From contig CAXYCJ010000015.1 in the NCBI GenBank assembly GCA_964275585.1, positions 62,001 to 126,000 on the forward strand: 64,000 bases of DNA. The letters are read 5' to 3'. Shown here one piece after another: positions 27,595 to 36,977 of the stretch (positions are counted from its first letter, which is position 1; each line of letters opens with the position of its first letter). The stretch is from D2472 sp964275585. GTDB lineage: Bacteria; Pseudomonadota; Gammaproteobacteria; Magnimaribacterales; D2472. The translations under genes were made by a program, and so were the position numbers. The notes below the pieces were generated by a model. It was not told where the DNA came from. It searched no databases and saw only the letters and a program-made list of their open reading frames with translations.

Positions 27595-29064
27595 TTAGTT
27601 AAGTGCGTTTCTTATATAAGGGATGAGCTCACTTGCCGCAAGACCAATTGCACCTATGCTTCTTGCAAAAGATTCTCCAGCACTACCATGCAATGCCACT
27701 CCAGCCATTACAGCATCTATTGGTTTAAGTCCTTGAGCCATTAAAGATCCTATGAGGCCAGAGAGAACATCTCCAGATCCAGCAACAGCTAGTTCAGGGC
27801 CACCAGAAGAACAGAGATAGGATTCTTTACTATCGCATATTATTGTGCCATGACCTTTCAATACAACGATACCTCCAAATTTTGCATTTAATTCTTTTGC
27901 AGCCCTTAAGCGATCATTTTGAATTACATCAGTTGAAACGCCCAGCAAGCTTGATGCCTCTCCTGGGTGCGGAGTTAGGACAATATCTTTTGGCAATGGC
28001 ATATTAGCAAAAGGTTTTTTGCTTAATAGTCTTAAAGCCCCTGCATCTAATAGAGTGGGAGTTTGATTCTTTGCAGCAAAGGTTATTAATTTAAATAGAA
28101 GCTGTTCAGACCAATAATTTTCATACATGCCTGGCCCACAAACTAAAACATCTGAGCATAGAAAGTGATTGTCTAGATTTTGCACATTATCTGCACCTGA
28201 GACCATAACCTCAGGATTTTTTGCAAGACTTGAAGAAACATGAGATTCTCGCGTTAGCAATGTAACTAACCCAGCTCCAGTTTTCAATGCCGCTTCTGAT
28301 GCAAGAATTCCAGCACCTCCATAGCCTTCATCACCTGCAACTATAAGCAATTTTCCATGTTGCCCTTTATGAGCATTTTTTTTTCGTACAGGTAGATTAG
28401 ACTTAATATCTTTGTAATTAAATTCACGAATTGTTGGTTTTATAGTTTTAGTCATATCAAGCCCAAGATCTTTTAAAACAATCTTCCCACAAAATTCTTT
28501 ATCTTGGTTTATTAATTGTCCAAGTTTTAAAGCTATGAAAGTAATTGTATGATCTGCATCAAAGCATGCTTTAGATATTTTCCCAGTGGCAGCACACAAG
28601 CCGGTTGGCATATCAATAGCAATTTTAGCTTTAAATTTTTTAGCACTCTCTAATAAACTTCTTATTTCTTTGCTTAAGTTTATTCGGCCTCCAATACCAA
28701 AAATTGCATCTATTACCACTGAGTCAATTGAAAGTTTTTCAATATCTTCGCATGTAACAAATTCTTCGTTACATGTTTTATTAAAGGCTAGATTGCACAA
28801 GTAGGATTTTTTAGTTTCAGGGATTGTGTCTACAAACTGAACTTTAAAATGTAGCTTCCTAAGCCCCAGCCCAATAAAATAGCCATCCCCTCCATTATTT
28901 CCTGGGCCACACAAAATAATAAAATTATTACTCGGAAATTTTTCTTTTAACCAGTCCACAGAATCATCTGCAGCTCGTTTCATTAATTCGAGTTCTTCAT
29001 CTTTTGAAACAAACAAACTTTTTTCAAAAGATTGAATTTGTTTAGCGGTATAAACGCTATTCAA
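27595..29064 (-). CDS. nnr: Bifunctional NAD(P)H-hydrate epimerase / ADP-dependent dehydratase
   Basis: Nnr repairs hydrated NADH and NADPH. The N-terminal YjeF epimerase half (about 1-210) has CGPGNNGGDGY near 51-61 and AIFGIGG; the C-terminal ribokinase-like dehydratase half has GDEGYGGAGILASEAALKTGAG, LTPHPGEASSLLG and the catalytic AGSGDVLSGLIGSL. Total length 489 is normal. First gene of the nnr-tsaE-amidase string, 2 bp from the propeller gene upstream. Confidence 0.95.
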   Translation of the reverse strand: MNSVYTAKQIQSFEKSLFVSKDEELELMKRAADDSVDWLKEKFPSNNFIILCGPGNNGGDGYFIGLGLRKLHFKVQFVDTIPETKKSYLCNLAFNKTCNEEFVTCEDIEKLSIDSVVIDAIFGIGGRINLSKEIRSLLESAKKFKAKIAIDMPTGLCAATGKISKACFDADHTITFIALKLGQLINQDKEFCGKIVLKDLGLDMTKTIKPTIREFNYKDIKSNLPVRKKNAHKGQHGKLLIVAGDEGYGGAGILASEAALKTGAGLVTLLTRESHVSSSLAKNPEVMVSGADNVQNLDNHFLCSDVLVCGPGMYENYWSEQLLFKLITFAAKNQTPTLLDAGALRLLSKKPFANMPLPKDIVLTPHPGEASSLLGVSTDVIQNDRLRAAKELNAKFGGIVVLKGHGTIICDSKESYLCSSGGPELAVAGSGDVLSGLIGSLMAQGLKPIDAVMAGVALHGSAGESFARSIGAIGLAASELIPYIRNALN

Positions 29065-29065
29065 T

Positions 29066-30139
29066 TTATAAATTTATGTATGCCAATCGATTAGATTTAA
29101 AGGAGCCCATCCATAGCTCATCCCCAACTTTTACTCCAACAGTCCCAACACCCATATTAGAACTTTGGAATGAATATGTTTTTATTACTTCAAGCGTATC
29201 TCTGCTTAACTGTGAAACAGACCAAGGCAAAGTACAATTAAGATTTCCAGCACATTTATCAAAATCTCTGAGCCCAAAGTTATGCCATGTTACCCATATA
29301 TATCCATCTCTTAACACTACATTGTCAGGACCATTATTTTTAAATTCTCCCAATACTTTCATTGAGTCCAAATCAAATAAACGAGTCTTATCTCCAAGAT
29401 TGTAATTCACAGCCAATCTATTTTTTTCAATATCTAGCATTATCCCATTGGGATAAGAGCCAGCAGTTTCTTTAAGTTCAGCAAAGCCATATTTCTGACT
29501 CCAATCAATCACCAAGCCGGTATTAAATTTTAAATAGTAATTAAAGATCCATTCATTCAATGAAAGGTCAATATCAAACATATGAGAAGCATAAAAAGAA
29601 CCATCTTTTTTTAAACTCACATCATTAAGATAATATTTTTCTTGGGTTGAGACACATCCTCTCCAGATCCCAGACCAACCATCATCATCTTTGATGATCT
29701 CAAACATTTCAACCCGCTCATTAGGTAAGTGACTGACAACCGCAAGTTGCAATTTTCCATCATTTCTTTCAAGGAGATCTAAGCCATGAGGCGCAATAAT
29801 TTCGTCTTTTTGTCTGGTACAAAATTTGTCCCCCCAAGTATTCTCATCAAACCTAATTTTAAATTTTCTTTTAGTTCGGGTTGGAATATGAAAGAGTGAT
29901 ATTTGGCCTGGCATAACTTCTTGTATGGGTTTTTGGCCACCGTATTCTGAGAGAATAAAAAATTCATTGTCTGGAGTAAGTGCTAAATCTTCTGGGTTAC
30001 TGAAACCGCACACAACATTCAACTCATCATTACTTTCACATCCCTCCAATGGTTGAAATGGCTCAACATCCATATACCAAAAGATGACAACAATCCCAGC
30101 GGTAAAAAATATTAGTGCAATTATCAAAAAATTTTTCAT
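29066..30139 (-). CDS. Membrane-anchored beta-propeller protein (SMP-30/paraoxonase-like)
   Basis: A 357-residue protein with an N-terminal membrane anchor (about residues 3-24) and a long periplasmic part. Repeated motifs such as NPEDLALTPDNEFFILSEYGG, APHGLDLLERNDGKLQLAVVSH and SYPNGIMLDIEKNRLAVNYN suggest a six-bladed propeller like SMP-30, strictosidine synthase or paraoxonase lactonases and esterases. I do not recognise the exact family. Several Cys residues (in GCESN, VCGF, KFCTR, GCVST) could form disulfides. It lies 7 bp after an alpha/beta hydrolase gene, so the two may act on the same substrate class. Confidence 0.6.
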   Translation of the reverse strand: MKNFLIIALIFFTAGIVVIFWYMDVEPFQPLEGCESNDELNVVCGFSNPEDLALTPDNEFFILSEYGGQKPIQEVMPGQISLFHIPTRTKRKFKIRFDENTWGDKFCTRQKDEIIAPHGLDLLERNDGKLQLAVVSHLPNERVEMFEIIKDDDGWSGIWRGCVSTQEKYYLNDVSLKKDGSFYASHMFDIDLSLNEWIFNYYLKFNTGLVIDWSQKYGFAELKETAGSYPNGIMLDIEKNRLAVNYNLGDKTRLFDLDSMKVLGEFKNNGPDNVVLRDGYIWVTWHNFGLRDFDKCAGNLNCTLPWSVSQLSRDTLEVIKTYSFQSSNMGVGTVGVKVGDELWMGSFKSNRLAYINL

Positions 30140-30145
30140 CTCATC

Positions 30146-31045
30146 TCACTCCCAATTATTTAAGTATCTATTAATGATTGAAGCAAGCTCTAATGGAGAG
30201 TCTAGTGGCACATGATGCGCAGCATCATCAATTACCTCAATTGACATTGAGTCCTTAAAAGCTTCTTTTATATATGCCATGATTTTTGATTCTAACAATA
30301 AGCTTTTGCCCCCTGCAATAAAAAGAGCAGGACACTTGAACTTAAATTCATAATTATGCAGACGCCTGAGCGTTGAAAACAATTTATCATCAAATTTCCA
30401 TCGCCACCCCTTATCATTTTGCTCGATAGAATGCTCAGCTATGTATCTAACAAACCAACTATTTGCACAATCTTGTGGGGGCATCAATCTAAATCTTTTT
30501 AAAATTGAAAGTTTCTCTTCATAGTATTTAATCTTTCTTAATGGCCCTGTGCTTTCATGCTTATTATAGTCATAAGTAGGTGGACGTATTGGAGAGTCAA
30601 TCATGATAAGTCCAGAAGAGATTTCTGGAAGTTCTGATGCTACAAAACCAGCTACATGCCCACCAAGAGAATGACCAATCAAGAATACTTTTTTATTATT
30701 TTTTATAATTTTCTCTTGATTAAGAATTGACACAATAACTTCGCTAAATATTTCAAAGCTATATTCTGATCTGTGCTCAGACTCTCCCATTCCAGGAAGG
30801 TCAGGCGCAATGATTGAATAACTTTCATTTATTAAAGGAGCAATGGGATCCCACCATTTTTTATGTGCTCCAGTGCCATGAATTAAGACAATAACATTAC
30901 TTGCATTCTCTCTGTCCCACACTTGATATTTAATTTTACCTAGGGGCTGTTGTAAGGTTTCTACCCTGGGTTTATTGTTGATGGCAGATTCAAACCACTC
31001 AGGAGCAGCTTCTAGGTCTTTTGTAAGAGATTCAGTGATTTCCAT
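30146..31045 (-). CDS. Alpha/beta hydrolase
   Basis: A 299-residue alpha/beta-fold hydrolase. The oxyanion motif VLIHGTGAHKKWWD is near 52-65, the nucleophile elbow GHSLGGH near 124-130 and the catalytic histidine in DDAAHHVPLDSP near 274. No signal peptide. The specificity (esterase, epoxide hydrolase, haloalkane or lactone hydrolase) cannot be read from sequence. It is the first gene of a unit leading into the propeller gene and is divergent from the Nudix gene, 40 bp away. Confidence 0.78.
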   Translation of the reverse strand: MEITESLTKDLEAAPEWFESAINNKPRVETLQQPLGKIKYQVWDRENASNVIVLIHGTGAHKKWWDPIAPLINESYSIIAPDLPGMGESEHRSEYSFEIFSEVIVSILNQEKIIKNNKKVFLIGHSLGGHVAGFVASELPEISSGLIMIDSPIRPPTYDYNKHESTGPLRKIKYYEEKLSILKRFRLMPPQDCANSWFVRYIAEHSIEQNDKGWRWKFDDKLFSTLRRLHNYEFKFKCPALFIAGGKSLLLESKIMAYIKEAFKDSMSIEVIDDAAHHVPLDSPLELASIINRYLNNWE

Positions 31046-31085
31046 TAAGAGTTATTCTAATGGATAATAAAACTCCATACTAATT

Positions 31086-31862
31086 ATGAACACACTTATT
31101 ATACCCGCTGCCACTGTAATTTTAATGCGTGAAGCAGATCATGGCTATGAGATATTTATTGCCAAGAGAAATAGCAGATCTACCTTTGGGAGCATATATG
31201 TTTTTCCTGGAGGAAAATTAGACCCAGAAGATTATTCTGAAGATTTATATAGCCATTGCGAAGGCTTGGACGATAAAGTAGCTTCCGAAAAACTTGATCT
31301 CGAAAAGGGAGGTTTAGCATACTGGGTGGCCTGTATTCGAGAGTGCTTTGAGGAAGCGGGAATACTACTTACCAATACCAACGACCCCTTGATCAATAAT
31401 TCAAAAAAATTAAATTTATACAGAGATAAGTTAAATGCTGGGGAAGTAACATTTAAAGTAATTTGTTCCGATGAAAAATTAAGATTGAGAGCAAGCAGTA
31501 TTGTCCCATGCGCTCATTGGATTACGCCGACAATTGAACCTAAGCGCTTTGATACAAGATTTTTTTTAGCAAAAGTAGACTCCAAACAACTAGGCATGCA
31601 TGATGGGTTTGAGTTAACTGATAGCTTCTGGATTACACCCTCTGATGCTTTAAAAAAATCAGAGAAAGGGGAAATGAATATGCTACCTCCTACTATTAAA
31701 ACCATAGAAACGCTTTCAGAGTTTCAATCAAGCGATGATGCTTTTAATTACTTTGAAGGCCTTAGTAGTGATTCTATTCCTGCGATATTGCCCAAATTTA
31801 TTAAAAAAGATGGAGCATGGATTGGGTACTTCCCGGGAGATGAGGGGTATGAAAGTGTCTAA
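31086..31862 (+). CDS. Nudix hydrolase (NUDT19/RP2-like)
   Basis: The protein (258 residues) opens with PAATVILMREADHGYEIFIAKRN and VFPGGKLDPEDY, and its Nudix box occurs late as GGLAYWVACIRECFEEAGILL, which keeps the REx2EE core. This wide spacing between PGG and the box is typical of NUDT19/RP2-like acyl-CoA diphosphatases. CoA-ester diphosphatase activity is therefore a reasonable guess. The next gene starts inside its last codons, and Nudix plus metallo-beta-lactamase pairs of this kind are widespread. Confidence 0.85.
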   Translation: MNTLIIPAATVILMREADHGYEIFIAKRNSRSTFGSIYVFPGGKLDPEDYSEDLYSHCEGLDDKVASEKLDLEKGGLAYWVACIRECFEEAGILLTNTNDPLINNSKKLNLYRDKLNAGEVTFKVICSDEKLRLRASSIVPCAHWITPTIEPKRFDTRFFLAKVDSKQLGMHDGFELTDSFWITPSDALKKSEKGEMNMLPPTIKTIETLSEFQSSDDAFNYFEGLSSDSIPAILPKFIKKDGAWIGYFPGDEGYESV

Positions 31863-32664
31863 GCCCTTCATTCAAAGAGTAACCGCCACCAACGCTAGTA
31901 CGTTTACTGGACCAGGAACAAATAGCTATCTTATTGGAAAAAATGACTTAACCCTTGTAGACCCTGGACCAAAAATTGATAAGCACCTTGCACATTTAGA
32001 GAAGCTAGGTGGAGGTAAAATCAAGAGGATTTTAGTGACCCATACCCATAGAGATCACTCACCTGGAGCAAAAGTTTTAGGAGAGCGGCTAGGAGTGCCG
32101 TTGATGGGCCGCCTAATAGCGAAAGATGATTCTTTGCAAGATAGGACATTCAAACCCGACCACATCCTTCATCATGGAGATTTAATCGAAACAGATGAAT
32201 ATACAATTGAGGTTATTCACACACCAGGTCATGCTTCAAATCATCTATGCTATTTAATCCAAGAAGAGCAAACAATGCTAACCGGGGATCATATTATGAA
32301 TGGCTCAACAGTTGTTATCGTCCATCCAGACGGTTCCATGAGGGATTATTTACATTCTTTAGAACTGTTACGCAAGTATGAATTTACTCAGATAGGACCT
32401 GGACATGGAGATTTCTTACAGGACCCAATGGGGGTAGTCGACTGGATTATTGCTCATCGGATTGGAAGAGAGAATAAAGTAATAGAAAAGCTCAAGCTGA
32501 TCTCTCCAGCTAGTTCAGACCTCCTTGTAAAAGATGTATATGACGACGTAGATAAAAAATTACATCCTATTGCCATATGGAGTTTAGAGGCTCATCTTTT
32601 TAAGTTGAAGGAAGATGGATTGGCGGCTTTTGATCCCGTTAACAAAACTTGGTCTATTGGTTAA
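31849..32664 (+). CDS. MBL-fold metallohydrolase (LACTB2-like)
   Basis: A metallo-beta-lactamase-fold hydrolase with THTHRDHSPG (HxHxDH), IHTPGHASNH, LTGDHIMNG and GPGHGDFL, giving the full dinuclear metal site. A winged-helix tail follows, as in LACTB2, a single-strand RNA endonuclease or esterase. I chose ATG at 31849 (MKVSKPFIQRVTATNAST), preceded by purine-rich GGGAGATGAGGGG; the frame is open upstream but that part overlaps the Nudix gene and is not homologous to the family. Length then is 271. Confidence 0.86.
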   Translation: MKVSKPFIQRVTATNASTFTGPGTNSYLIGKNDLTLVDPGPKIDKHLAHLEKLGGGKIKRILVTHTHRDHSPGAKVLGERLGVPLMGRLIAKDDSLQDRTFKPDHILHHGDLIETDEYTIEVIHTPGHASNHLCYLIQEEQTMLTGDHIMNGSTVVIVHPDGSMRDYLHSLELLRKYEFTQIGPGHGDFLQDPMGVVDWIIAHRIGRENKVIEKLKLISPASSDLLVKDVYDDVDKKLHPIAIWSLEAHLFKLKEDGLAAFDPVNKTWSIG

Positions 32665-32670
32665 GAAAAA

Positions 32671-33033
32671 ATGGTTGCCTTTATTTTAGGGTGTTTTTAT
32701 TTATTAAATGCTCTTATATATATTTGGTTACTAAAAGATGGCTTTAACGTATTGGGATTTATTTATAATTCAAAAAATAGAAATTTTTTACTTTTATATG
32801 ACCTTCCTTTTATAGCTCTAGCTATATTAGCTATGATTGAACAAATGCACTGGCTATTTTTTATTCTGTTTTTAATGCATTCTTTGAATTCAGTGACACT
32901 ATTATTCAAGCCTAGTCTTTTCTATCAAACAAAGAATGATATTCAGAACTTAGACGAGACAACTCTTGTTAATTATATGGTGATGATGAGTGTAGTAGCC
33001 GGCCTAGGGTGTATTTTTTTAAGCTATTTATAA
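32671..33033 (+). CDS. Small membrane protein of unknown function
   Basis: A 120-residue, very hydrophobic protein with about four membrane spans (around residues 3-22, 43-60, 61-78 and 100-119) and a hydrophilic loop with DIQNLDETTLVN. No known family recognised. It follows the MBL gene by 6 bp and its stop overlaps the convergent acs gene by six bases. Codon use looks like the neighbours, so it is probably a real, lineage-specific gene. Confidence 0.65.
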   Translation: MVAFILGCFYLLNALIYIWLLKDGFNVLGFIYNSKNRNFLLLYDLPFIALAILAMIEQMHWLFFILFLMHSLNSVTLLFKPSLFYQTKNDIQNLDETTLVNYMVMMSVVAGLGCIFLSYL

Positions 33034-34956
33034 ACTAATTTTATTATTAATTAAGCTTTTAACCACATTGGGATCAGCAAGCGTGGATGTGTCCCCAAGA
33101 GCATCAAAATTTCCTTCAGCTATCTTTCTTAAGATTCTTCTCATGATTTTCCCAGATCTAGTTTTTGGAAGACCAGGAGCCCATTGAATTAGATCGGGCT
33201 TGGCGATTGGGCTAATCTCATGTGCAACAAATTTCTGCAGCTCTGTTTTTAGCTCATCACTTTCTCGCTCTCCAATCATTAATGTTACATAAGCATAAAT
33301 GCCTTGTCCTTTAATTGGGTGTTCAAAACCTACAATAGCTGCTTCTGCAACTTTAGGATGAAGCACAAGAGCACTTTCAATTTCAGCAGTGCCCAATCTA
33401 TGTCCAGAAACATTCAGGACATCATCAACTCTACCGGTAATCCAAAAATACTCATCTACATCTCTTTTGGCACCATCCCCTGTAAAGTATGTATCCTTAT
33501 AGGCAGAAAAATAGGTATCGATCATTCGCTGATGATCACCATAAATGCTTCTAATTTGACTTGGCCATGATTGAGTAATGATAAGATTTCCAGAGCCTGG
33601 GCCCTTTAATAAAACACCATTCTCATTTACTAATTCAGGCTTAACGCCAAAGAAAGGCAGTGTTGCCGATCCTGGTTTCACAGGTGTAATGCCTGCAATT
33701 GGAGAGATCAAAACTGAGCCAGTTTCAGTTTGCCACCATGTATCTATAACATGGCATGACTCGTTACCTACAACCTTGTAATACCACTCCCAAGCTTCTG
33801 GATTAATTGGTTCTCCGACAGTTCCAAGAATTCTAAGACTCTTCCTAGAGGTCATTTTTACATGATCATCACCCTGTGCCATTAATGATCTTAGGGCTGT
33901 TGGCGCAGTGTAAAATATAGATATTTGATGCTTGTCACATACCTCCCAAAACCTTGAGGGATTAGGGTAGGTTGGAATACCTTCAAACATTAGACTAGTT
34001 GCACCATTTGATAGGGGTCCATAAAGGATATAAGTATGCCCAGTAATCCAACCCACATCAGCAGTGCACCAATACCTGTCCGTATCTTGATAACCAAATA
34101 GATATTTAAAGCTTAAATGTGCTCCAAGAAGGTAGCCAGCAGTTGTATGCATTACGCCTTTTGGCTTGCCGGTTGAACCAGAGGTATATAAAACAAAAAA
34201 AGGGTCTTCTGCACGCATAGGCTCACAAGGGCATTCAAGGGATGCTGAAGAAAAGACTTCCTCATAATGGATATCTCTTCCTGCATGCCAGTTAATTTCA
34301 GCTCCAGTTCTTTTAACCACCAAGCAGTGTTTAACATTAGGGCAACTCTTTAGCGCATGATCAACATTCTGTTTTAAAGGAATAGTTTTTCCACCTCTTA
34401 CTCCTTCATCCGCAGTTACCACGATACTGCAATCTGCATCTAAAATTCTATCTTTCAGTGACTCAGGTGAAAAACCACCAAAAACTACAGAATGAATTGC
34501 ACCAATTCTTGCACAAGCAAGCATTGCGTATGCTGCTTCTGGAATCATAGGCATATAGATGCATATTCTTGATCCTTTCTGTCCCCCCAAATCTTTCAAG
34601 ATATTAGAAAATTTACAAACATTTATGTGTAGTTCAGAGTATGAAATTTCTTTTGATTGCTCTGGATCATCGCCTTCCCAAATAAGAGCAGTTTTATTTG
34701 CGTTTTCTTTTAAGTGCCTGTCAATGCAGTTAAAAGCGATATTAATTTCACCATCTTCAAACCATTTTGAATTTTTAAATGAATTATTATGTACCTTAGT
34801 GAATTTCTTAGTCCACGAGAGATTCTCTAAAGCTTGCTTGCTAAAGAACATCTCTGAGTCTTCGATAGATTCTTTATACATCTGTGCATATTGATCGAAA
34901 CTTTCAATATGAGGGTTCTTCAGTGATGCTGGAGGTTGATATATTTTTTCGCTCAT
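33028..34956 (-). CDS. acs: Acetyl-CoA synthetase
   Basis: Acs activates acetate to acetyl-CoA. The 642-residue protein shows the AMP-forming motif YTSGSTGKPKGVMHT near 258-272, the WWQTETGS motif, TGDGAKRDVDEYFWITGRVDD and the C-terminal acetylation-site motif PKTRSGKIMRR. A sodium:solute symporter with a DUF4212 subunit of the acetate-permease type lies at 53 kb, so acetate or other short organic acid use is plausible. Confidence 0.97.
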   Translation of the reverse strand: MSEKIYQPPASLKNPHIESFDQYAQMYKESIEDSEMFFSKQALENLSWTKKFTKVHNNSFKNSKWFEDGEINIAFNCIDRHLKENANKTALIWEGDDPEQSKEISYSELHINVCKFSNILKDLGGQKGSRICIYMPMIPEAAYAMLACARIGAIHSVVFGGFSPESLKDRILDADCSIVVTADEGVRGGKTIPLKQNVDHALKSCPNVKHCLVVKRTGAEINWHAGRDIHYEEVFSSASLECPCEPMRAEDPFFVLYTSGSTGKPKGVMHTTAGYLLGAHLSFKYLFGYQDTDRYWCTADVGWITGHTYILYGPLSNGATSLMFEGIPTYPNPSRFWEVCDKHQISIFYTAPTALRSLMAQGDDHVKMTSRKSLRILGTVGEPINPEAWEWYYKVVGNESCHVIDTWWQTETGSVLISPIAGITPVKPGSATLPFFGVKPELVNENGVLLKGPGSGNLIITQSWPSQIRSIYGDHQRMIDTYFSAYKDTYFTGDGAKRDVDEYFWITGRVDDVLNVSGHRLGTAEIESALVLHPKVAEAAIVGFEHPIKGQGIYAYVTLMIGERESDELKTELQKFVAHEISPIAKPDLIQWAPGLPKTRSGKIMRRILRKIAEGNFDALGDTSTLADPNVVKSLINNKISL

Positions 34957-34972
34957 AGAGTGTTAAAAAATA

Positions 34973-35638
34973 TTACAGCATAGATGGTTGAGGATTTATA
35001 AAATTTTTACCCCTAGGATCAGACATTATCTTATTAATTAACATGTCATAATCTGAGCCATCAACCTCAAGGTCAATATCTGACGCGTTAATAATTATGA
35101 GTGGTGAACTTTCAAAGTACAAAAAGAATTTAGAATAAGCATCATTTAGTTTCTCTAAATAGTCCACTGTTAAGAATTTCTCATCAGGATTACCTCGTTT
35201 GTTAATTCGCTCTAACAAAATCTCAACAGGTGCTTGTAAATATATAACTAAGTCAGGAGAAGGAGCATCGAAGGTTATGTGTTCATATACTTTGTCATAA
35301 AGACCCATTTCTTCATCTGATAATGTAACTTCTGCAAAAAGCCGATCTTTTTGTATGAGAAAATCTGCAACACGCACGGGTTCAAATAATGACCTTTGTT
35401 TTAAGTCCTCGATCTGCTGCATACGCTGAAATAAAAAGAATAATTGGGTCGCTAGGGCAGATTGTTTCGGGTTTCGGTAAAAGCTTTTTAAAAAAGGATT
35501 TTCAGCTGGCTGCTCAAGAAAAACATCATAGTTAAATGTTTCAGCAATTTTATGAGCAAGAGTTGTTTTGCCAACACCAATAGGCCCTTCAATAGCTATG
35601 TATTTTGGAAGCGGTGCTTCCTGTAAAGCTGGTTCCAT
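34973..35638 (-). CDS. Deoxynucleoside kinase
   Basis: A 221-residue deoxynucleoside kinase of the dGK/dAK/TK2 group. P-loop EGPIGVGKTTLAHKIA near 18-33, the substrate motif LFFLFQRMQQ, the KDRLFAEVTL motif and the lid RINKRGNPDE are present. It salvages deoxynucleosides from outside or from DNA turnover. It lies downstream of dksA and pcnB on the same strand, an arrangement also seen in other gammaproteobacteria where pcnB is followed by folK and this kinase; folK is missing here. Confidence 0.88.
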   Translation of the reverse strand: MEPALQEAPLPKYIAIEGPIGVGKTTLAHKIAETFNYDVFLEQPAENPFLKSFYRNPKQSALATQLFFLFQRMQQIEDLKQRSLFEPVRVADFLIQKDRLFAEVTLSDEEMGLYDKVYEHITFDAPSPDLVIYLQAPVEILLERINKRGNPDEKFLTVDYLEKLNDAYSKFFLYFESSPLIIINASDIDLEVDGSDYDMLINKIMSDPRGKNFINPQPSML

Positions 35639-35664
35639 AAGGTTATTTTTTTCTTTGGTAAAGA

Positions 35665-36963
35665 TTAGCCTAACTCTTCCAAGAAACCAAATTTTTTCTC
35701 TACTGGTCCCTTTCTAGAAGCTCTTAACGCTTGCAGCATATCAATTTTTCCAGGACGATTAACTTTCTGAAATTCAGTCCACCACCACCCTATGCCTTGA
35801 GTATCTTTTGCTGCTTCTTCTCTCAGCAATAAAAAATCATATGCAGCTCTAAACCTTGGGTGGTTTAAAATTTTATATGGCTGATGCCCAAGTCGAGTTT
35901 CTAGCTTAAGCTGAAGAGACCAAATATCTTTAATGTATCCATGAAACTTTCTTGGGATAGCAGTTAACTGTTGTTGCTCTCGTATGGTGCTATCCATGCT
36001 TCGAAAGAATTTTCTTAAATTCAATGCACTATTTTCCTTTGCCGCACTAATTAATTTTGGCCACATCAAAGCAGCTAATAAAAACCCAGGAGTGACTGAC
36101 TTAGAGGCCTTTAATCTATTGTCAGTGTTAATTAAAGAAGCGTGTTGAAACCTCAACCCAAAGGAATTTTTTGGATAATCTTGAGTGCTAATCAAGTATC
36201 TTAAGATTCCAAATGACTGCAATTTATTAAAGTTATTTAAACCATCTTTTGAAAGAAAAATTTTACAAAATTCATCAAATAATCTCGCATTAGAAATATT
36301 GCCTAGCAAGTATCCTTTTTGATAAATTGCCTCTTTAACTTCGTTTGAAATCTTAAAGTTTAACTTTGAGCTAAATCTAATGGCTCTCAAACTCCTCACA
36401 GGGTCTTCTTCAAATCTTAGCAAAGGATCTCCAATTGAAGATATCAGTTTTTTTTGGATATGGTGAACGCCATCATGAAAATCATGCAAGATATTTTTAA
36501 TGGGGTCAAAATACAAAGCATTGATTGAGAAATCTCTTCTAATGCAATCCTCCGCTAAGCTCCCCCAAACGTTATCTCTTAATATCTTTCCATCAGAATC
36601 TTTTACTACCTCAGAGTCACTTTTAACACTAGAGGCATTAGCTCTAAATGTTGATACTTCAATTAATTCATTTCTGCTAAAAACATGCACTATACGAAAT
36701 CGCTTTCCAATAATGCGAGATGATCTAAAAATTTTTCTAACTTGCTCGGGAGTTGCATCCGTTGAAATATCAAAATCCTTTGCTTTAATTCCCACTAACA
36801 AGTCTCTGACACAACCACCAACCAAATAAGCTTGATGGTTAGATTTTTTTAATAACTTTATAATTTCTATGGAAAGAGGGCTAAATTTACTTTCCTTTAA
36901 TATCTTGGGAGCCTTAAGGAGGGACGATTTATTTTTTTTGATCAAAAGATTAGATTCACCCAT
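35665..36963 (-). CDS. pcnB: Poly(A) polymerase I
   Basis: PcnB adds 3' poly(A) tails that promote RNA decay. The nucleotidyltransferase signature LVGGCVRDLLVGIKAKDFDISTDATPEQVRKIFR is near residues 46-80, followed by RRDFSINALYFDP and the RFEEDPVRSLRAIRFSSKL motif that marks the class II polymerase family. The KFHGYIKDIWSLQLKLE and RFRAAYDFLLLREE motifs support PcnB rather than the CCA-adding enzyme. Length 432. It follows dksA by 14 bp, as in E. coli. Confidence 0.92.
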   Translation of the reverse strand: MGESNLLIKKNKSSLLKAPKILKESKFSPLSIEIIKLLKKSNHQAYLVGGCVRDLLVGIKAKDFDISTDATPEQVRKIFRSSRIIGKRFRIVHVFSRNELIEVSTFRANASSVKSDSEVVKDSDGKILRDNVWGSLAEDCIRRDFSINALYFDPIKNILHDFHDGVHHIQKKLISSIGDPLLRFEEDPVRSLRAIRFSSKLNFKISNEVKEAIYQKGYLLGNISNARLFDEFCKIFLSKDGLNNFNKLQSFGILRYLISTQDYPKNSFGLRFQHASLINTDNRLKASKSVTPGFLLAALMWPKLISAAKENSALNLRKFFRSMDSTIREQQQLTAIPRKFHGYIKDIWSLQLKLETRLGHQPYKILNHPRFRAAYDFLLLREEAAKDTQGIGWWWTEFQKVNRPGKIDMLQALRASRKGPVEKKFGFLEELG

Positions 36964-36977
36964 TAGGGCTAAAAGTT